From NCBI RefSeq assembly GCF_004363005.1, contig NZ_SNYH01000002.1:496001-560000 (forward strand): a stretch of 64,000 nt of DNA, given 5' to 3'. Source of the stretch: Tenacibaculum caenipelagi (GTDB lineage: Bacteria; Bacteroidota; Bacteroidia; Flavobacteriales; Flavobacteriaceae). A program made the position numbers and the translations under genes. Below, piece after piece: positions 16,359-26,654 of the stretch (positions within the stretch are counted from its first letter, which is position 1; each line of letters starts with the position of its first letter). The notes beneath the pieces were generated by a model. It was not told the origin of the DNA, ran no database searches, and saw only the letters and a list, made by a program, of their open reading frames with translations.

Positions 16359-17930
16359 ATGCCTTTACTAAATATAAAGCCAACTCAAACTGCTACTTGG
16401 AAAAAGTTAGCAAATCACTTTAATGAAGCAAAGAACTACGAGTTAAGAGAATTATTTCGTGAAAACAAGAATAGAGAAGAGGAGTTATCTTTTTCTTTAG
16501 ATGAATTGTTTGTCGATTATTCTAAAAATCGAATTACTAAAGAAACGATTAATCTGTTACTATCTTTAGCTGAAGAAGTTGAGTTAAAAGATGCGATTGA
16601 AAAATATTTTTCAGGAGATAAAATTAACGTAACTGAAAACAGAGCAGTATTGCATACTGCATTAAGAAGTAGCTCAGACAACCCTATTTTTATTGATGGA
16701 AAGGATGTAAAGCCACAAATTCAATCCGCTTTACGAAAAATGAAAGCTTTTAGTAATAAAGTGATTTCAGGAAAATGGAAAGGGTATACAGGGAAGCCAA
16801 TTACAGATATAGTTAATATAGGAATTGGTGGTTCTGATTTGGGTCCAAATATGGTAGTAGAAGCGTTACGGTTTTACAAAAATAAGTTAAACACCCATTT
16901 TGTTTCTAATATTGACGGAGATCATATTTCCGAAATTCTAAAAAAAATAAGTCCAGAAACGACTTTATTTATTGTAGTTTCAAAAAGTTTTACGACTCAA
17001 GAAACAATAAATAATGCTAATACGATACGAGATTGGTTTTTAAAATCAGCAACGGTTTTTGATGTTTCTAAACATTTTATTGCCGTGTCATGCAATATTA
17101 ATGCGGTAGATAATTTTGGAATAGATAAGAAAAATATATTTCCAATGTGGGATTGGGTAGGAGGTCGATTTTCACTATGGTCAACTGTAGGTTTGTCAAT
17201 CTGTTTAGCTATAGGTTTTGACAACTTCAAAGAATTGTTAAAAGGAGCAGAAAAAGTAGACAACCATTTTAGAAATACTAGTTTTGATAAAAATATACCA
17301 GTAATATTAGCTTTGATAAGTGTGTGGTATAATAATTTTTTTGGAGCAGAAACAGAAATGATTTTGCCTTATAGTGAATATTTGGAAAAATTTCCTGCCT
17401 ATTTACAACAAGTTGCAATGGAAAGTAATGGGAAAAATGTGGATAGAGATGGTGATGAAGTTGATTACCAAACAGGGACTATTGTTTGGGGAGGCACTGG
17501 GGTAAATTCACAACATGCCTTTATGCAGTTATTACACCACGGAACTAAATTAATACCTGTTGATTTTATTGGTTTTAAAGAATCTTTACATAACTTAGAA
17601 GATCATCACGAGAAACTAACTGCAAATTATTTTGCTCAACAAGAAGCATTAGCTTTTGGAAAGACAAAAGAAGATGCACACTTAGATTTAAAAATTAACA
17701 ATGAATCAAATAAGATTTCTAAACTTTTACCTTATAAAGTGTTTAAAGGGAATCAACCAAGTAACTCAATTTTATTTGATAAACTAACTCCATTTTCTTT
17801 GGGGATGCTTATAGCTATATATGAACATAAAATTTTTACCCAAGGAGTTATATGGAATATTTATTCTTTTGATCAATTCGGAGTAGAATTAGGGAAAGAA
17901 TTGGCGCAAAAAAACGTTTATTGCTTATAA
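16359..17930 (+). CDS. pgi: Glucose-6-phosphate isomerase
   Basis: A 523-residue cytoplasmic glycolytic enzyme interconverting glucose-6-phosphate and fructose-6-phosphate. The sugar-isomerase signatures are present: [13 protein letters not shown] near 155, [11 protein letters not shown] near 208 for phosphate binding, [11 protein letters not shown] near 266-276, the catalytic Glu in [10 protein letters not shown] near 352, and the C-terminal Lys region ([17 protein letters not shown]). Length is slightly under the ~550 residues of the E. coli enzyme. It is encoded 2 nt after the M23 lipoprotein gene. Confidence 0.96.
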   Translation: MPLLNIKPTQTATWKKLANHFNEAKNYELRELFRENKNREEELSFSLDELFVDYSKNRITKETINLLLSLAEEVELKDAIEKYFSGDKINVTENRAVLHTALRSSSDNPIFIDGKDVKPQIQSALRKMKAFSNKVISGKWKGYTGKPITDIVNIGIGGSDLGPNMVVEALRFYKNKLNTHFVSNIDGDHISEILKKISPETTLFIVVSKSFTTQETINNANTIRDWFLKSATVFDVSKHFIAVSCNINAVDNFGIDKKNIFPMWDWVGGRFSLWSTVGLSICLAIGFDNFKELLKGAEKVDNHFRNTSFDKNIPVILALISVWYNNFFGAETEMILPYSEYLEKFPAYLQQVAMESNGKNVDRDGDEVDYQTGTIVWGGTGVNSQHAFMQLLHHGTKLIPVDFIGFKESLHNLEDHHEKLTANYFAQQEALAFGKTKEDAHLDLKINNESNKISKLLPYKVFKGNQPSNSILFDKLTPFSLGMLIAIYEHKIFTQGVIWNIYSFDQFGVELGKELAQKNVYCL

Positions 17931-18135
17931 ATATTTTAAAAGCTACCTTTTTTTGTTATGGTATTTTTTGTTAATAATTTTTCTTAGATGTAACCAGTTG
18001 ATATTTAGTTCTTTGCGATTTTTTTATTGAATTGTTTTATCTTAATTTATTGTTAAAACTTAACATTAAATTAATATTAGCAATGTGTAAAAGCAGGATA
18101 TTTGCACCTGCATTTAATAACAATTAGATTAAAAA

Positions 18136-20679
18136 ATGAAAACATTTAAAAATGTATTACTCGTAGCTTTGTTCTTTGTAACAGCTACAGTTTTAGGTCA
18201 AACAAAACTTACTGGTAAAGTAGTTGACGAAATGGGGGAACCACTGCCAGGAGCTAACGTTGTAGTAAAAGGAACTACAAACGGATCAGCTACTGATTTT
18301 GATGGTAAATTTATGTTAAACGCTAGCTCAGAATCAGGGGTAGTAGTAGTGTCTTTTGTTGGGTACAACAAAAAAGAAGTACCTTATTCAGGAGCGGCTG
18401 ATTTAGGAACAATCGCTTTAGAACCTTCTAATGTGTTAGAGGAAATCGTTGTAACGGCATCAGGTGTAATCGATTTAGCTGAAGATAGAAAAACACCAGT
18501 AGCGGTGTCTACAATTAAAGCTTCTGAAATTCAAGCTAAGTCAGGTGCTTGGGATTTACCTGAAGTTTTAAAATCAACTCCTTCTGTACAAAACATCAAA
18601 GGGGGAGCTTTTGGTGAAGGTCAGATGTATTTACGTGGTTTTGACCAAACAAATACAGCTTTCTTATTAAACGGACAACCAATTAATGGTATGGAAGATG
18701 GTAAGATGTATTGGTCTAACTGGCAAGGAGTAATGGATGTTGCTAACGCTGTTCAGGTTCAACGTGGTTTAGGTTCTTCTAAATTAGCAATTTCTTCTGT
18801 TGGAGGTACGGTTAATATTGTGACTAAGACAATTGATAACAAAAGAGGTGGTTATGTTAAGCAAACAGTTGGTAACAACGGTTATACTAAATCGACTGCT
18901 TATTATTCAACTGGATTAAGTGAAAAAGGATGGTCTTTTTCAGCAATGTTTGGTCACTGGCAAGGTGATGGATATGTAGATTACACTCACGGTCAAGGTC
19001 AAACTTATTTCTTATCTGTTGGTTACCAGCCAAGTGAAAACCATACATTTAACTTTATGTTAACAGGTGCACCTCAGTGGCATGCAGCTGCAGGGAGAGG
19101 AAGGATTTCAGAATTTTTAGAGAATGGAATTCGTTATAATAGCTGGAATACTGATAATGTTGATAGTCCAAATACTTTAGGTAATTCTAAAGTTTACCCT
19201 GGAGGAAGAAATATTTATCATAAGCCAGTTGCAAATTTAACTTGGGATTATACTATTAATGATCAATCTTCTTTATCAACCGTTTTATATGGTTCAATGG
19301 GTAGAGGAGCTTTTGCTTCATTAAGTAGTTCAAATGGAGGTTTATATGCTAGAGGGTCTAACAATAACCATAACTGGTTTGGGTTAGTAACAAATTATAA
19401 CAACGAGTTAAGCGAAAACTTAAGCTTAAATGTTGGTGCTGATGTTAGAACCTATAACGGAATTCACTTTAGAAGTGCAAATGAATTTATAACTGTAGAT
19501 TCAATAGATAATACTACTGGATACTCAGGTTCTTTTACAGTTGACAAGGTGTTTGGTGGAGTGAACCCATGGTCATTATTATTCAATCCAAATAACGATC
19601 ATAAACAACGTTTACCATATTATGACTATGAAGAAGTAATTACTTACTATGGAGTTTTTGGTCAAGTTGAATATTCTAAAGATGCTCTTTCTGCTTTTTT
19701 CCAAGGGGCATTATCTAATCAGGATCACCAAAGAGAAGAGTTTTTATATACTCAGAATATTGGAAAGTCAGAAAAATCAAAGAAAGTGTCTAACTTAGGG
19801 TATAACCTTAAGACAGGGGCTGCTTATGAAATAAATGAACAACATAAAGTATTTGCTAATGCTGGTTTCTATTCTCGTCAACCTTTCCACGATGATTTAT
19901 TTGAAAATACTAGAGATTCAAATGAGTTAATTGATCCAGCAGTAGAAAATCAAGAAATTACAGGCTTAGAGTTAGGATATCAATTCGGTAGTGAAAAAGT
20001 GTCTGTTAATTTAAACGGTTATCATACTACTTGGGCGAATCGTACTGTGTTAAGAAATAATGGAGAAGATTTTGATACACCAGCTTATGAGTCATATCAA
20101 ACTCAAGGGGTAAAGCAAGTGCACAAAGGAGTAGAGTTAGAGTTAATGACTCGTCCTTTTGAAGGTTTAAAATTAGATGCTTTCGTATCTGTAGGAGATT
20201 GGAAATTAGAAGGAAATGCTACTCAGAGAACATTTAACAATCAAGGAGATGAAATAGGAACCGCTACAGAAATTGAAATCGATGGATTCAATGTTGGAGG
20301 TGCTGCTCAAACAACAGCAGGGGCCAATGCCACATATAAGTTTTCGTCTCAGTTCTCTATAGATGCTAATTGGAACTATTATAAAGATTTATATTCTATA
20401 GGTTCTTTAACTTCTAAAGCATTAAAGTTACCAACATATAATTTAACAGATGTAGGATTTACATTTAGACCACAATTAAAAGAAAAGACTTATATCAAAG
20501 GTATTGAGTTTAGAGTAAATGTAGATAACGTATTCGATGAAATGTATTTAGAATCAGTTAATGGTACAACAACTGCTTCTTCTAACCCTTCTGAAAATTG
20601 GAAAGGAATTAACACAAGTAATAATGGACGTTTCGGTTATGGAAGAACTTGGAATGCATCTATGAGAATTAACTTCTAA
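18136..20679 (+). CDS. TonB-dependent receptor with carboxypeptidase-regulatory domain
   Basis: An 847-residue outer-membrane receptor. A signal peptide (1-~21, ending VLGQ) is followed by a carboxypeptidase-regulatory domain (~22-100: GKVVDEMGEPLPGANVVVKG, DFDGKFML, SFVGYNKKEV), then a TonB box-like segment (LEEIVVTASG), a plug (~120-235) and a barrel ending MRINF. It is monocistronic, with its own upstream leader (18004-18135, containing GATATTTG at 18097-18104, one base off the -7 consensus) and a strong terminator. Substrate unknown. No SusD-like partner lies next to it, so it is not a glycan-uptake pair of the SusCD type. Siderophore, vitamin or peptide transport remain possible. Confidence 0.9.
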   Translation: MKTFKNVLLVALFFVTATVLGQTKLTGKVVDEMGEPLPGANVVVKGTTNGSATDFDGKFMLNASSESGVVVVSFVGYNKKEVPYSGAADLGTIALEPSNVLEEIVVTASGVIDLAEDRKTPVAVSTIKASEIQAKSGAWDLPEVLKSTPSVQNIKGGAFGEGQMYLRGFDQTNTAFLLNGQPINGMEDGKMYWSNWQGVMDVANAVQVQRGLGSSKLAISSVGGTVNIVTKTIDNKRGGYVKQTVGNNGYTKSTAYYSTGLSEKGWSFSAMFGHWQGDGYVDYTHGQGQTYFLSVGYQPSENHTFNFMLTGAPQWHAAAGRGRISEFLENGIRYNSWNTDNVDSPNTLGNSKVYPGGRNIYHKPVANLTWDYTINDQSSLSTVLYGSMGRGAFASLSSSNGGLYARGSNNNHNWFGLVTNYNNELSENLSLNVGADVRTYNGIHFRSANEFITVDSIDNTTGYSGSFTVDKVFGGVNPWSLLFNPNNDHKQRLPYYDYEEVITYYGVFGQVEYSKDALSAFFQGALSNQDHQREEFLYTQNIGKSEKSKKVSNLGYNLKTGAAYEINEQHKVFANAGFYSRQPFHDDLFENTRDSNELIDPAVENQEITGLELGYQFGSEKVSVNLNGYHTTWANRTVLRNNGEDFDTPAYESYQTQGVKQVHKGVELELMTRPFEGLKLDAFVSVGDWKLEGNATQRTFNNQGDEIGTATEIEIDGFNVGGAAQTTAGANATYKFSSQFSIDANWNYYKDLYSIGSLTSKALKLPTYNLTDVGFTFRPQLKEKTYIKGIEFRVNVDNVFDEMYLESVNGTTTASSNPSENWKGINTSNNGRFGYGRTWNASMRINF

Positions 20680-20699
20680 TATTTAGAAATTAAATATTC

Positions 20700-20728
20700 A
20701 AAAACCACCTCAATTGAGGTGGTTTTTT
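20700..20728 (+). terminator. Strong intrinsic terminator after the TonB-dependent receptor
   Basis: A 28-nt perfect palindrome, AAAAACCACCTCAA / TTGAGGTGGTTTTT, followed by more T residues, 21 nt after the receptor stop. Confidence 0.9.
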
Positions 20729-20773
20729 TATGCAGAAAATTCAGTACTTTTACAAAGACAAAATTTAAAAATC

Positions 20774-21199
20774 ATGATGAAAACATTGCACTCTTATTGG
20801 GCTTATATTGTATTAGCTGTTTTAATTTTTACTGTTGTAAAAGCTATTATAGGTTTAACACAAAAAAAAGAATTTACCCATAAAGAGTTCCGTTTAGGTC
20901 TGTTTACTTTAATTACAGCTCATATTCAATTATTAATAGGTTTAGGGTGGTATTTTATGTCACCTTGGTACAAAGCTTTAAAAACAAATGGTGGAGAAGT
21001 AATGAGTGAGCCTATGGCGCGACTATTAGCTATTGAACATCCCTTAATGATGATTATAGCTATTACGTTAATCACTATAGGGTGGTCTAAACATAAAAAA
21101 CAAGTAAAAAGTGAAGCTAAATTTAAGACCTTTGCCATCTTTTATGGATTGGCTTTAGTACTAATATTAGCAAGAATTCCTTGGAGTAATTGGTTTTAA
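20774..21199 (+). CDS. Four-helix integral membrane protein (cytochrome b-like in appearance)
   Basis: A 141-residue protein with four TM segments (about 9-26, 45-65, 80-100 and 120-138 in this numbering). His residues are placed near helix ends: LHSYWAY at the start, TAHIQLLIG in helix 2 and IEHPLMM in helix 3. These could ligate haem, and similar flavobacterial proteins are often called cytochrome B, but I see no proof of haem binding. The start is ATG 20774 (or 20777). A longer frame would begin inside the upstream terminator and is rejected. It is followed by a terminator, so it is probably monocistronic. Confidence 0.75.
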   Translation: MMKTLHSYWAYIVLAVLIFTVVKAIIGLTQKKEFTHKEFRLGLFTLITAHIQLLIGLGWYFMSPWYKALKTNGGEVMSEPMARLLAIEHPLMMIIAITLITIGWSKHKKQVKSEAKFKTFAIFYGLALVLILARIPWSNWF

Positions 21200-21212
21200 G
21201 ACAAATTTATAG

Positions 21213-21240
21213 TCCCGCTTTCGCGGGATTTTCTATTTTT
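21213..21240 (+). terminator. Intrinsic terminator
   Basis: TCCCGC (21213-21218) and GCGGGA (21223-21228) with a TTTC loop, followed by TTTTCTATTTTT, 13 nt after the membrane-protein stop. Confidence 0.8.
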
Positions 21241-21262
21241 GCGAACTAGTAAAAGTTTAATA

Positions 21263-21991
21263 ATGAAAATTTTAAGTTATATACTCTCATCAATCTTTGG
21301 ATTGGTGTTTTTTTCTTTACTGTTAATTTTCCATCCATTACAATGGTTAGGGCTAAAACTTTTTGGTCATGAAGGGCATCAAAAAGTAGTAAACATCATG
21401 AATTGGTTTCTGATAAAATCACTTTTAATACTAGGAATTCGTGTTCAATTTGAGAACAAACAAGAGTTACCAGAAAATACCACACTAATTTTTGTAGCAA
21501 ATCATCAAAGTACATTTGATATTCCGCCAATTATTTGGTATCTTAGAAGACACTACCCAAAATTTGTATCAAAGAAAGAACTAGGAAAAGGAATTCCTAG
21601 TATATCTTTTAACCTAAAACACGGAGGTGCTGCTCTAATCGATAGAAAAGACGCTAAACAAGCATTATCTGAATTAGGAAAATTCGCCAAAAGTATTAAT
21701 AAAAATAAATGGTCTGCAGCGATTTTTCCTGAAGGAACGAGAAGTAGAACTGGAAAACCTAAACCGTTCTCTGTAAACGGGCTTAAAATGATTGTTAAGT
21801 ACAACCCAGAAGCCTTTGTAGTCCCTCTTTCAATTAACAACTCATGGAAAGTATTTAAATACGGAAAATTCCCATTGGGAATTGGAAGTCCGATAAAAAT
21901 AAGAACTCACAAACCAATAAAAGTAGATAGCTTACCGTTTGATGAGTTAATTGCCAAAGTAGAAACAACTATAAAAGAAGCAATATACTAA
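21263..21991 (+). CDS. 1-acyl-sn-glycerol-3-phosphate acyltransferase (PlsC type)
   Basis: A 242-residue membrane-attached acyltransferase that adds the second fatty acid to lysophosphatidate in phospholipid synthesis. The PlsC motifs are NHQSTFDIPP near 83 (H-x4-D), a GGAALIDRKD segment near 126 and FPEGTRSRTGK near 155. An N-terminal hydrophobic stretch anchors it. I chose the ATG at 21263 (MKILSYILSS), because the eight extra residues upstream overlap a terminator tail. It is followed by an acyl-ACP desaturase gene after 40 nt, so both probably serve membrane-lipid synthesis. A second PlsC-like gene lies at 34987. Confidence 0.9.
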   Translation: MKILSYILSSIFGLVFFSLLLIFHPLQWLGLKLFGHEGHQKVVNIMNWFLIKSLLILGIRVQFENKQELPENTTLIFVANHQSTFDIPPIIWYLRRHYPKFVSKKELGKGIPSISFNLKHGGAALIDRKDAKQALSELGKFAKSINKNKWSAAIFPEGTRSRTGKPKPFSVNGLKMIVKYNPEAFVVPLSINNSWKVFKYGKFPLGIGSPIKIRTHKPIKVDSLPFDELIAKVETTIKEAIY

Positions 21992-22031
21992 ACAAAACAA
22001 ACAACAATAAATATAACCTTTAAATTAAATT

Positions 22032-23012
22032 ATGTCAATACAAAACATTAGAAAGGAAGTAATGCAAACGCTGGAAAAAAACATTGACAGTTTTGTAGAC
22101 AGATTCTTGATGCCAATAGAAAAAATTTGGCAACCGACCGACTTTTTACCAAACTCACAACAAGATTCTTTTATTGATGAAGTAAAAGAAATTCAAGAGC
22201 TTTCAAAAGAGCTTGATGATGATTTTTGGGTAGTTTTGGTAGGAGATACAATTACTGAAGAAGCATTACCAACCTATGAATCTTGGTTATTAGATTTAGA
22301 TGGAGTAACCCAACAACCTGATAATGGTTGGGCAAAATGGATTCGTGCATGGACCGCGGAGGAAAACCGTCACGGTGATGTGTTAAATAAGTATTTATAC
22401 CTTTCGGGAAGAGTAAATATGCGTGAGGTAGAAATATCTACACAGCATTTAATTGCCGATGGATTTGATATCGGTACCGCTACCGACCCGTATAAAAACT
22501 TTATATACACAAGTTTTCAAGAGTTAGCAACGTATGTTTCACACAATAATGTAGCTAAAATAGCCAAAAAGCAAGGGCATAAAGCCTTGGCTAAAATGTC
22601 TAAAATTATTGCAGGAGATGAAATGCGTCATCACATGGCTTATACTGAATTTGTTAAAGAAATTTTTAAGATAGACCCAAGTGAAATGATGTTGGCGTTT
22701 CAACACATGATGAAACACAAAATAATAATGCCTGCAATGCATTTGAGAGAATCTTTTGGTGCTAAAGGAAGCTTATTTGATGATTTTTCAACAGTAGCGC
22801 AAAGAGTAGGTGTGTATACAGGTTTTGATTATGTAGATATCTTGAAAAAGTTAAATATGACTTGGGAAATAGATAAGATTACTAATTTAACTCCGGAAGC
22901 AGAAAAAGCACGTGATTTCTTAATGAAATTACCAGACAGAATGTATAGAATAACCGAACGTATCATAGTACCTGATACAAAGTTCAATTTTAAATGGATG
23001 ATTCCTGCATAA
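22032..23012 (+). CDS. Acyl-ACP desaturase (ferritin-like di-iron)
   Basis: A 326-residue soluble desaturase of the plant stearoyl-ACP type. The two iron-binding helices are visible: EENRHG near 113 and DEMRHH near 197. Further carboxylates in the ESWLLDLDG and FIYTSFQELATY regions complete a likely E/E-x2-H pair. The enzyme inserts a cis double bond into acyl-ACP using oxygen and ferredoxin. It lies just after the acyltransferase gene and ends at a strong shared terminator. Confidence 0.92.
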   Translation: MSIQNIRKEVMQTLEKNIDSFVDRFLMPIEKIWQPTDFLPNSQQDSFIDEVKEIQELSKELDDDFWVVLVGDTITEEALPTYESWLLDLDGVTQQPDNGWAKWIRAWTAEENRHGDVLNKYLYLSGRVNMREVEISTQHLIADGFDIGTATDPYKNFIYTSFQELATYVSHNNVAKIAKKQGHKALAKMSKIIAGDEMRHHMAYTEFVKEIFKIDPSEMMLAFQHMMKHKIIMPAMHLRESFGAKGSLFDDFSTVAQRVGVYTGFDYVDILKKLNMTWEIDKITNLTPEAEKARDFLMKLPDRMYRITERIIVPDTKFNFKWMIPA

Positions 23013-23016
23013 GAAT

Positions 23017-23045
23017 AAAAAAGCAACCTATTAGGTTGCTTTTTT
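23017..23045. terminator. Bidirectional intrinsic terminator
   Basis: AAAAAAGCAACCTA / TAGGTTGCTTTTTT forms a symmetric hairpin between the convergent desaturase and nitrilase-family genes and has A/T runs on both sides, so it can stop both transcripts. Confidence 0.88.
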
Positions 23046-23835
23046 ATTGTAATATAAACTTGTCTTGGTCATCCAAAAAACGAAAACGGTTACGTGTTTT
23101 TATTTGTGCTTCTTTATTTAAATCAACAATCAGTATTTCCTCAGTTCCTTGGTTGTTTTTAACCAAACAATTCCCCAAGGTATCATAACATGCCGTATTT
23201 CCTGTGTACATATATTCGTTAGCATCAACACCTACTCTATTCACACCAATTGTATAGGTCATATTTTCAATAGCACGTGCTTTTAATAAAGTATCCCATG
23301 CTTCAATACGAGGTTTAGGCCAACTGGCTACATACAGCAATAAATCATAATTTTCGGTATTTCTAGCCCATACAGGAAAACGTAAATCATAACATATTAG
23401 CGGACAAATTTTCCATCCTTTGTAATCAACTATAATTCTTTCAGTTCCTGCAGAAAACACTTCGTGTTCGCCTGCCAGTGTAAAGGTGTGTTTTTTGTTA
23501 TACGAGTCTATTTTCCCAGAAGGGTGCACAAATAGTAAGCGATTGTAAAAATGATTATTTTCGCGAATAACAATACTTCCTGTAATAGCTGTAGATTTTC
23601 TTTGAGCTAAATTTTGTAACCATTGTACTGTATCACCTCCCATAGTTTCAGCAACAGCTGAGGCATTCATGGTAAATCCTGTAGTAAACATTTCAGGTAA
23701 AACGACTAAATCAATTTCATCTAACAAACCATTGATTTTTTCTTCAAATCGTTTTCTGTTTTCTGTTGGATTCTCCCAAACTAAATCCGATTGAATCAAA
23801 GCTACTTTTAAAGTATTCGTTGTGTTCATAATCAT
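23044..23835 (-). CDS. Carbon-nitrogen hydrolase, omega-amidase (YafV) type
   Basis: A 263-residue cytoplasmic nitrilase-superfamily enzyme with the E-K-C triad: Glu in VVLPEMFTTGF near 46, Lys in YNKKHTFTLAGE near 113 and Cys in PLICYDLRFP near 147. The motif set (EMFTTGF, CYDLRFPVWARN, ASWPKPR) is that of the YafV/Nit2 omega-amidase group, which hydrolyses 2-oxoglutaramate or 2-oxosuccinamate, or repairs deaminated compounds. Two nearby ATGs (23835 and 23829) are both plausible; the longer is given. It is divergent from the AddB-like gene (62-nt gap). Confidence 0.88.
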   Translation of the reverse strand: MIMNTTNTLKVALIQSDLVWENPTENRKRFEEKINGLLDEIDLVVLPEMFTTGFTMNASAVAETMGGDTVQWLQNLAQRKSTAITGSIVIRENNHFYNRLLFVHPSGKIDSYNKKHTFTLAGEHEVFSAGTERIIVDYKGWKICPLICYDLRFPVWARNTENYDLLLYVASWPKPRIEAWDTLLKARAIENMTYTIGVNRVGVDANEYMYTGNTACYDTLGNCLVKNNQGTEEILIVDLNKEAQIKTRNRFRFLDDQDKFILQ

Positions 23836-23897
23836 ATATTGTCTGTACTATCAAAAATAGGATAAAAATTGTACTTTGCTTACAATAAAAACAAGGT

Positions 23898-26654
23898 ATG
23901 CAGTCTTTTATATCAGAAACGTTAGATACTATTTTACAAAACACCAAATCGTTTGAAAATGTTGTGTTTATATTACCTTCACAAAGGGCAGGAGTTTTCG
24001 TAAAAGAAACGTTTAAAAAGAAAATTACGGCAGGTTTTTTACCAGAGATTATCAATATTGGTGATTTTGTTGAAGAAATTTCTGAAATGAAAAAGATTGA
24101 TGCAGTTCAACTCCTTTTTCATTTTTATACGATTTACAAAGAGCAAGAAGAAACCCCAGATTCGTTTGATGTGTTTTCATCATGGGCATTTACACTTTTG
24201 CAAGATTTTAATGAAATCGATCAGCATTTAATTAATTCGAGAGAAATCTTTGTGTATTTGCGAGATATACATCGTTTACGAAAATGGTCGGTAAAAGGAG
24301 AATTTAAAGAAACTGAATTGATGAAAGATCACTTTTCTTTTATGGAAAAGTTGAAAAAATACTACGATGCGTTTTATCAGTTTTTGGTTGAAAATAATAT
24401 CGGATACCAAGGGGTTTTATATCGAGAGTCAACAAAAAAAGTGGCGGATTTCATCCGTAAAAACCAACAGAGAAAATACTTTTTTATAGGGTTCAATGCA
24501 TTAAATGCTGCGGAAGAAATGTTGTTTGAACAATTTCTGTTGAATGGAAATGCAGAAGCTTTTTGGGATATTGATAAAACGTTTTATGAAAGTCAACATC
24601 AAGCAGGAAGCTTTTTAAGAAAGTATAAAACTCGATGGAAGTATTATCAGCAGCATCCAATTCAAACGATTAAAGAATACTTTTCAGAAAGTAAACATAT
24701 TGAGGTAATTGGAGCTTCTAAAAATATCACACAGATAAAATATGCGGGAGAGATTTTAGAAAAACTTCCTAATTATAATAATACAGCGTTGGTTTTGGCT
24801 GATGAAACATTATTGCCAATTACTTTGAACTCATTGCCTGCAACTGTAGATGCTATTAATATTACGATGGGGTACCCTTTAAAAGATATTCCAACGACAA
24901 GTTTAATCTTTGCTATTTTTCAATTATTTCTCAATCAAGAAAAGTTAGAAAAAAAGGAAAGTAATCTTTTTTACCACAAAGATGTAGTTCGCTTGGTAAA
25001 AGATGCTACTATTTATCGATTATTACAGGTTGATGAGCAAACCAATATAGCAGATACACTTTCAGAAGCAGTAGTTAAAGAAAATAATACCTTTATCAGT
25101 CAAGAAGAAATCATAATATTTCTTTCTCCTGTTAGTGAAGAGGTAAAGAAAACTATAACGACTATTTTTAATCCGTTTGTATCAATTAGTGAGTTTTTAA
25201 ACAGAATTATAGAGTTGATAAACTTATTGAAAGAAAATACTAATGAGTTAGAAAAAGAGTACTTATTCCGATTTTATACCGCATTTACACAGTTACAAAA
25301 TTTGCATAATGAGTTTGGTTATGTACAAGATTTAAAAACGTTGCATCAATTTTTTAGACAATTAATACAATCGGAGAGTCTATCATTTCAAGGAGAACCC
25401 TTACAAGGATTGCAATTAATGGGAGTGTTAGAAACGCGTGTGTTAGATTTTGAAAATGTAATTATCACTTCAGTGAATGAAGGAGTTTTACCAGGAAACC
25501 ATCAACAGAACACGTTTATTCCTTTTGATGTAAAAATAGAGTTTGGTTTACCTACTTATAGGGAAAAAGACGCGCTGTTCTCCTACCACTTTTTCCGATT
25601 GCTGCAACGTGCCAAAAATATTTACATTTTGTACAATACCGAACACGATGTATTTGGAAGTGGAGAAAAAAGCCGTTTTGTAACTCAGCTAGAAATGATG
25701 AGAGATGACATTACTGAAAAGATTATTAGTCCGAAAGTAGTAACGTCTCCTATTCAATTAAAAGAAATTCAAAAGGATGAAAAAGTTTTAGAACGTTTAC
25801 AAGAATTGGCTCAAAAAGGAATTTCTCCATCGGCATTGACCAATTATTTATACAATCCGATTGCATTTTATAAGCAGAAAATATTAAAAATAAATGAGCT
25901 AGAGGATGTAGAAGAAACAGTTGCTGCAAATACGATGGGAACAGTAGTACATGATACGTTAGAAGAGTTATATAAGCCTTTTATAGGAAAGTTTATACGA
26001 ATGCAAGATTTAGAAGGAATGCAGCAAAAAACTAAAGAACTCATCACTTTTTACTTTTCGAAGCATTTTAAAAATGGAGACTTAAGTACAGGGAAAAACC
26101 GACTAATTTTTGAAGTAGCCAATCGTTTTGTAGAGAATTTTTTATTGAAAGAGAAACAATTGTTGAAGGATGAGAACAACCAATTAAAAATAATTGCTAC
26201 CGAGCAAGAGTTATGTTCAGAAATAAGGGTCGAAGGAATTGACTTTCCAATAAAAATAAAAGGAATTGTCGATCGAATTGATGAATTAAACGGTGTTACC
26301 AGAATTATCGACTATAAAACTGGAATGGTTGATAGTACAAACTTAAAAGTACTCGACTTTGAAGCGATACATGATTTAAAATACCATAAAGCCATTCAGG
26401 TAATGTTGTATGCGTTTTTGTATACTCAACACACGCAATTTAATTTTGAAAAATCATTAGCAGCAGGAATTATCTCATTTAAAAACTTAAAAAATGGCTT
26501 TTTACAGATGAATTTCTCATCTAATTACCGAACACCAGATAATGCTATTACAAAAGAAAGGTTAGAAGAATTTATGACTGAAATAAAGTCCGTATTAACA
26601 GAGTTGTATAACCCAGCAATTGGTTTTGTTGAGCCTGTTAATTTGCCGTATTAA
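23898..26654 (+). CDS. AddB-like PD-(D/E)XK nuclease family protein
   Basis: A 918-residue protein. The N-terminal part has helicase-like sequence (FILPSQRAGVF near 25) without a clean Walker A. The middle holds an EGVLPGN region and the C-terminal third a RecB-type nuclease domain: SPSALTNYLYNPIAFYKQK near 643, the GTVVHDTLEELY His near 683 and IIDYKTGMVD near 804 with the catalytic Asp and Lys. This architecture fits the AddB subunit of AddAB double-strand-break repair exonucleases in Bacteroidota. The AddA/UvrD-type partner is not in the window. The CDS overlaps the convergent GNAT gene by 4 bp. Confidence 0.85.
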   Translation: MQSFISETLDTILQNTKSFENVVFILPSQRAGVFVKETFKKKITAGFLPEIINIGDFVEEISEMKKIDAVQLLFHFYTIYKEQEETPDSFDVFSSWAFTLLQDFNEIDQHLINSREIFVYLRDIHRLRKWSVKGEFKETELMKDHFSFMEKLKKYYDAFYQFLVENNIGYQGVLYRESTKKVADFIRKNQQRKYFFIGFNALNAAEEMLFEQFLLNGNAEAFWDIDKTFYESQHQAGSFLRKYKTRWKYYQQHPIQTIKEYFSESKHIEVIGASKNITQIKYAGEILEKLPNYNNTALVLADETLLPITLNSLPATVDAINITMGYPLKDIPTTSLIFAIFQLFLNQEKLEKKESNLFYHKDVVRLVKDATIYRLLQVDEQTNIADTLSEAVVKENNTFISQEEIIIFLSPVSEEVKKTITTIFNPFVSISEFLNRIIELINLLKENTNELEKEYLFRFYTAFTQLQNLHNEFGYVQDLKTLHQFFRQLIQSESLSFQGEPLQGLQLMGVLETRVLDFENVIITSVNEGVLPGNHQQNTFIPFDVKIEFGLPTYREKDALFSYHFFRLLQRAKNIYILYNTEHDVFGSGEKSRFVTQLEMMRDDITEKIISPKVVTSPIQLKEIQKDEKVLERLQELAQKGISPSALTNYLYNPIAFYKQKILKINELEDVEETVAANTMGTVVHDTLEELYKPFIGKFIRMQDLEGMQQKTKELITFYFSKHFKNGDLSTGKNRLIFEVANRFVENFLLKEKQLLKDENNQLKIIATEQELCSEIRVEGIDFPIKIKGIVDRIDELNGVTRIIDYKTGMVDSTNLKVLDFEAIHDLKYHKAIQVMLYAFLYTQHTQFNFEKSLAAGIISFKNLKNGFLQMNFSSNYRTPDNAITKERLEEFMTEIKSVLTELYNPAIGFVEPVNLPY

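Noticed and set aside
18136..20679. SusC of a SusCD glycan-uptake pair
   Set aside because: No SusD-like lipoprotein or glycan hydrolase adjoins; strong terminator directly after the gene.
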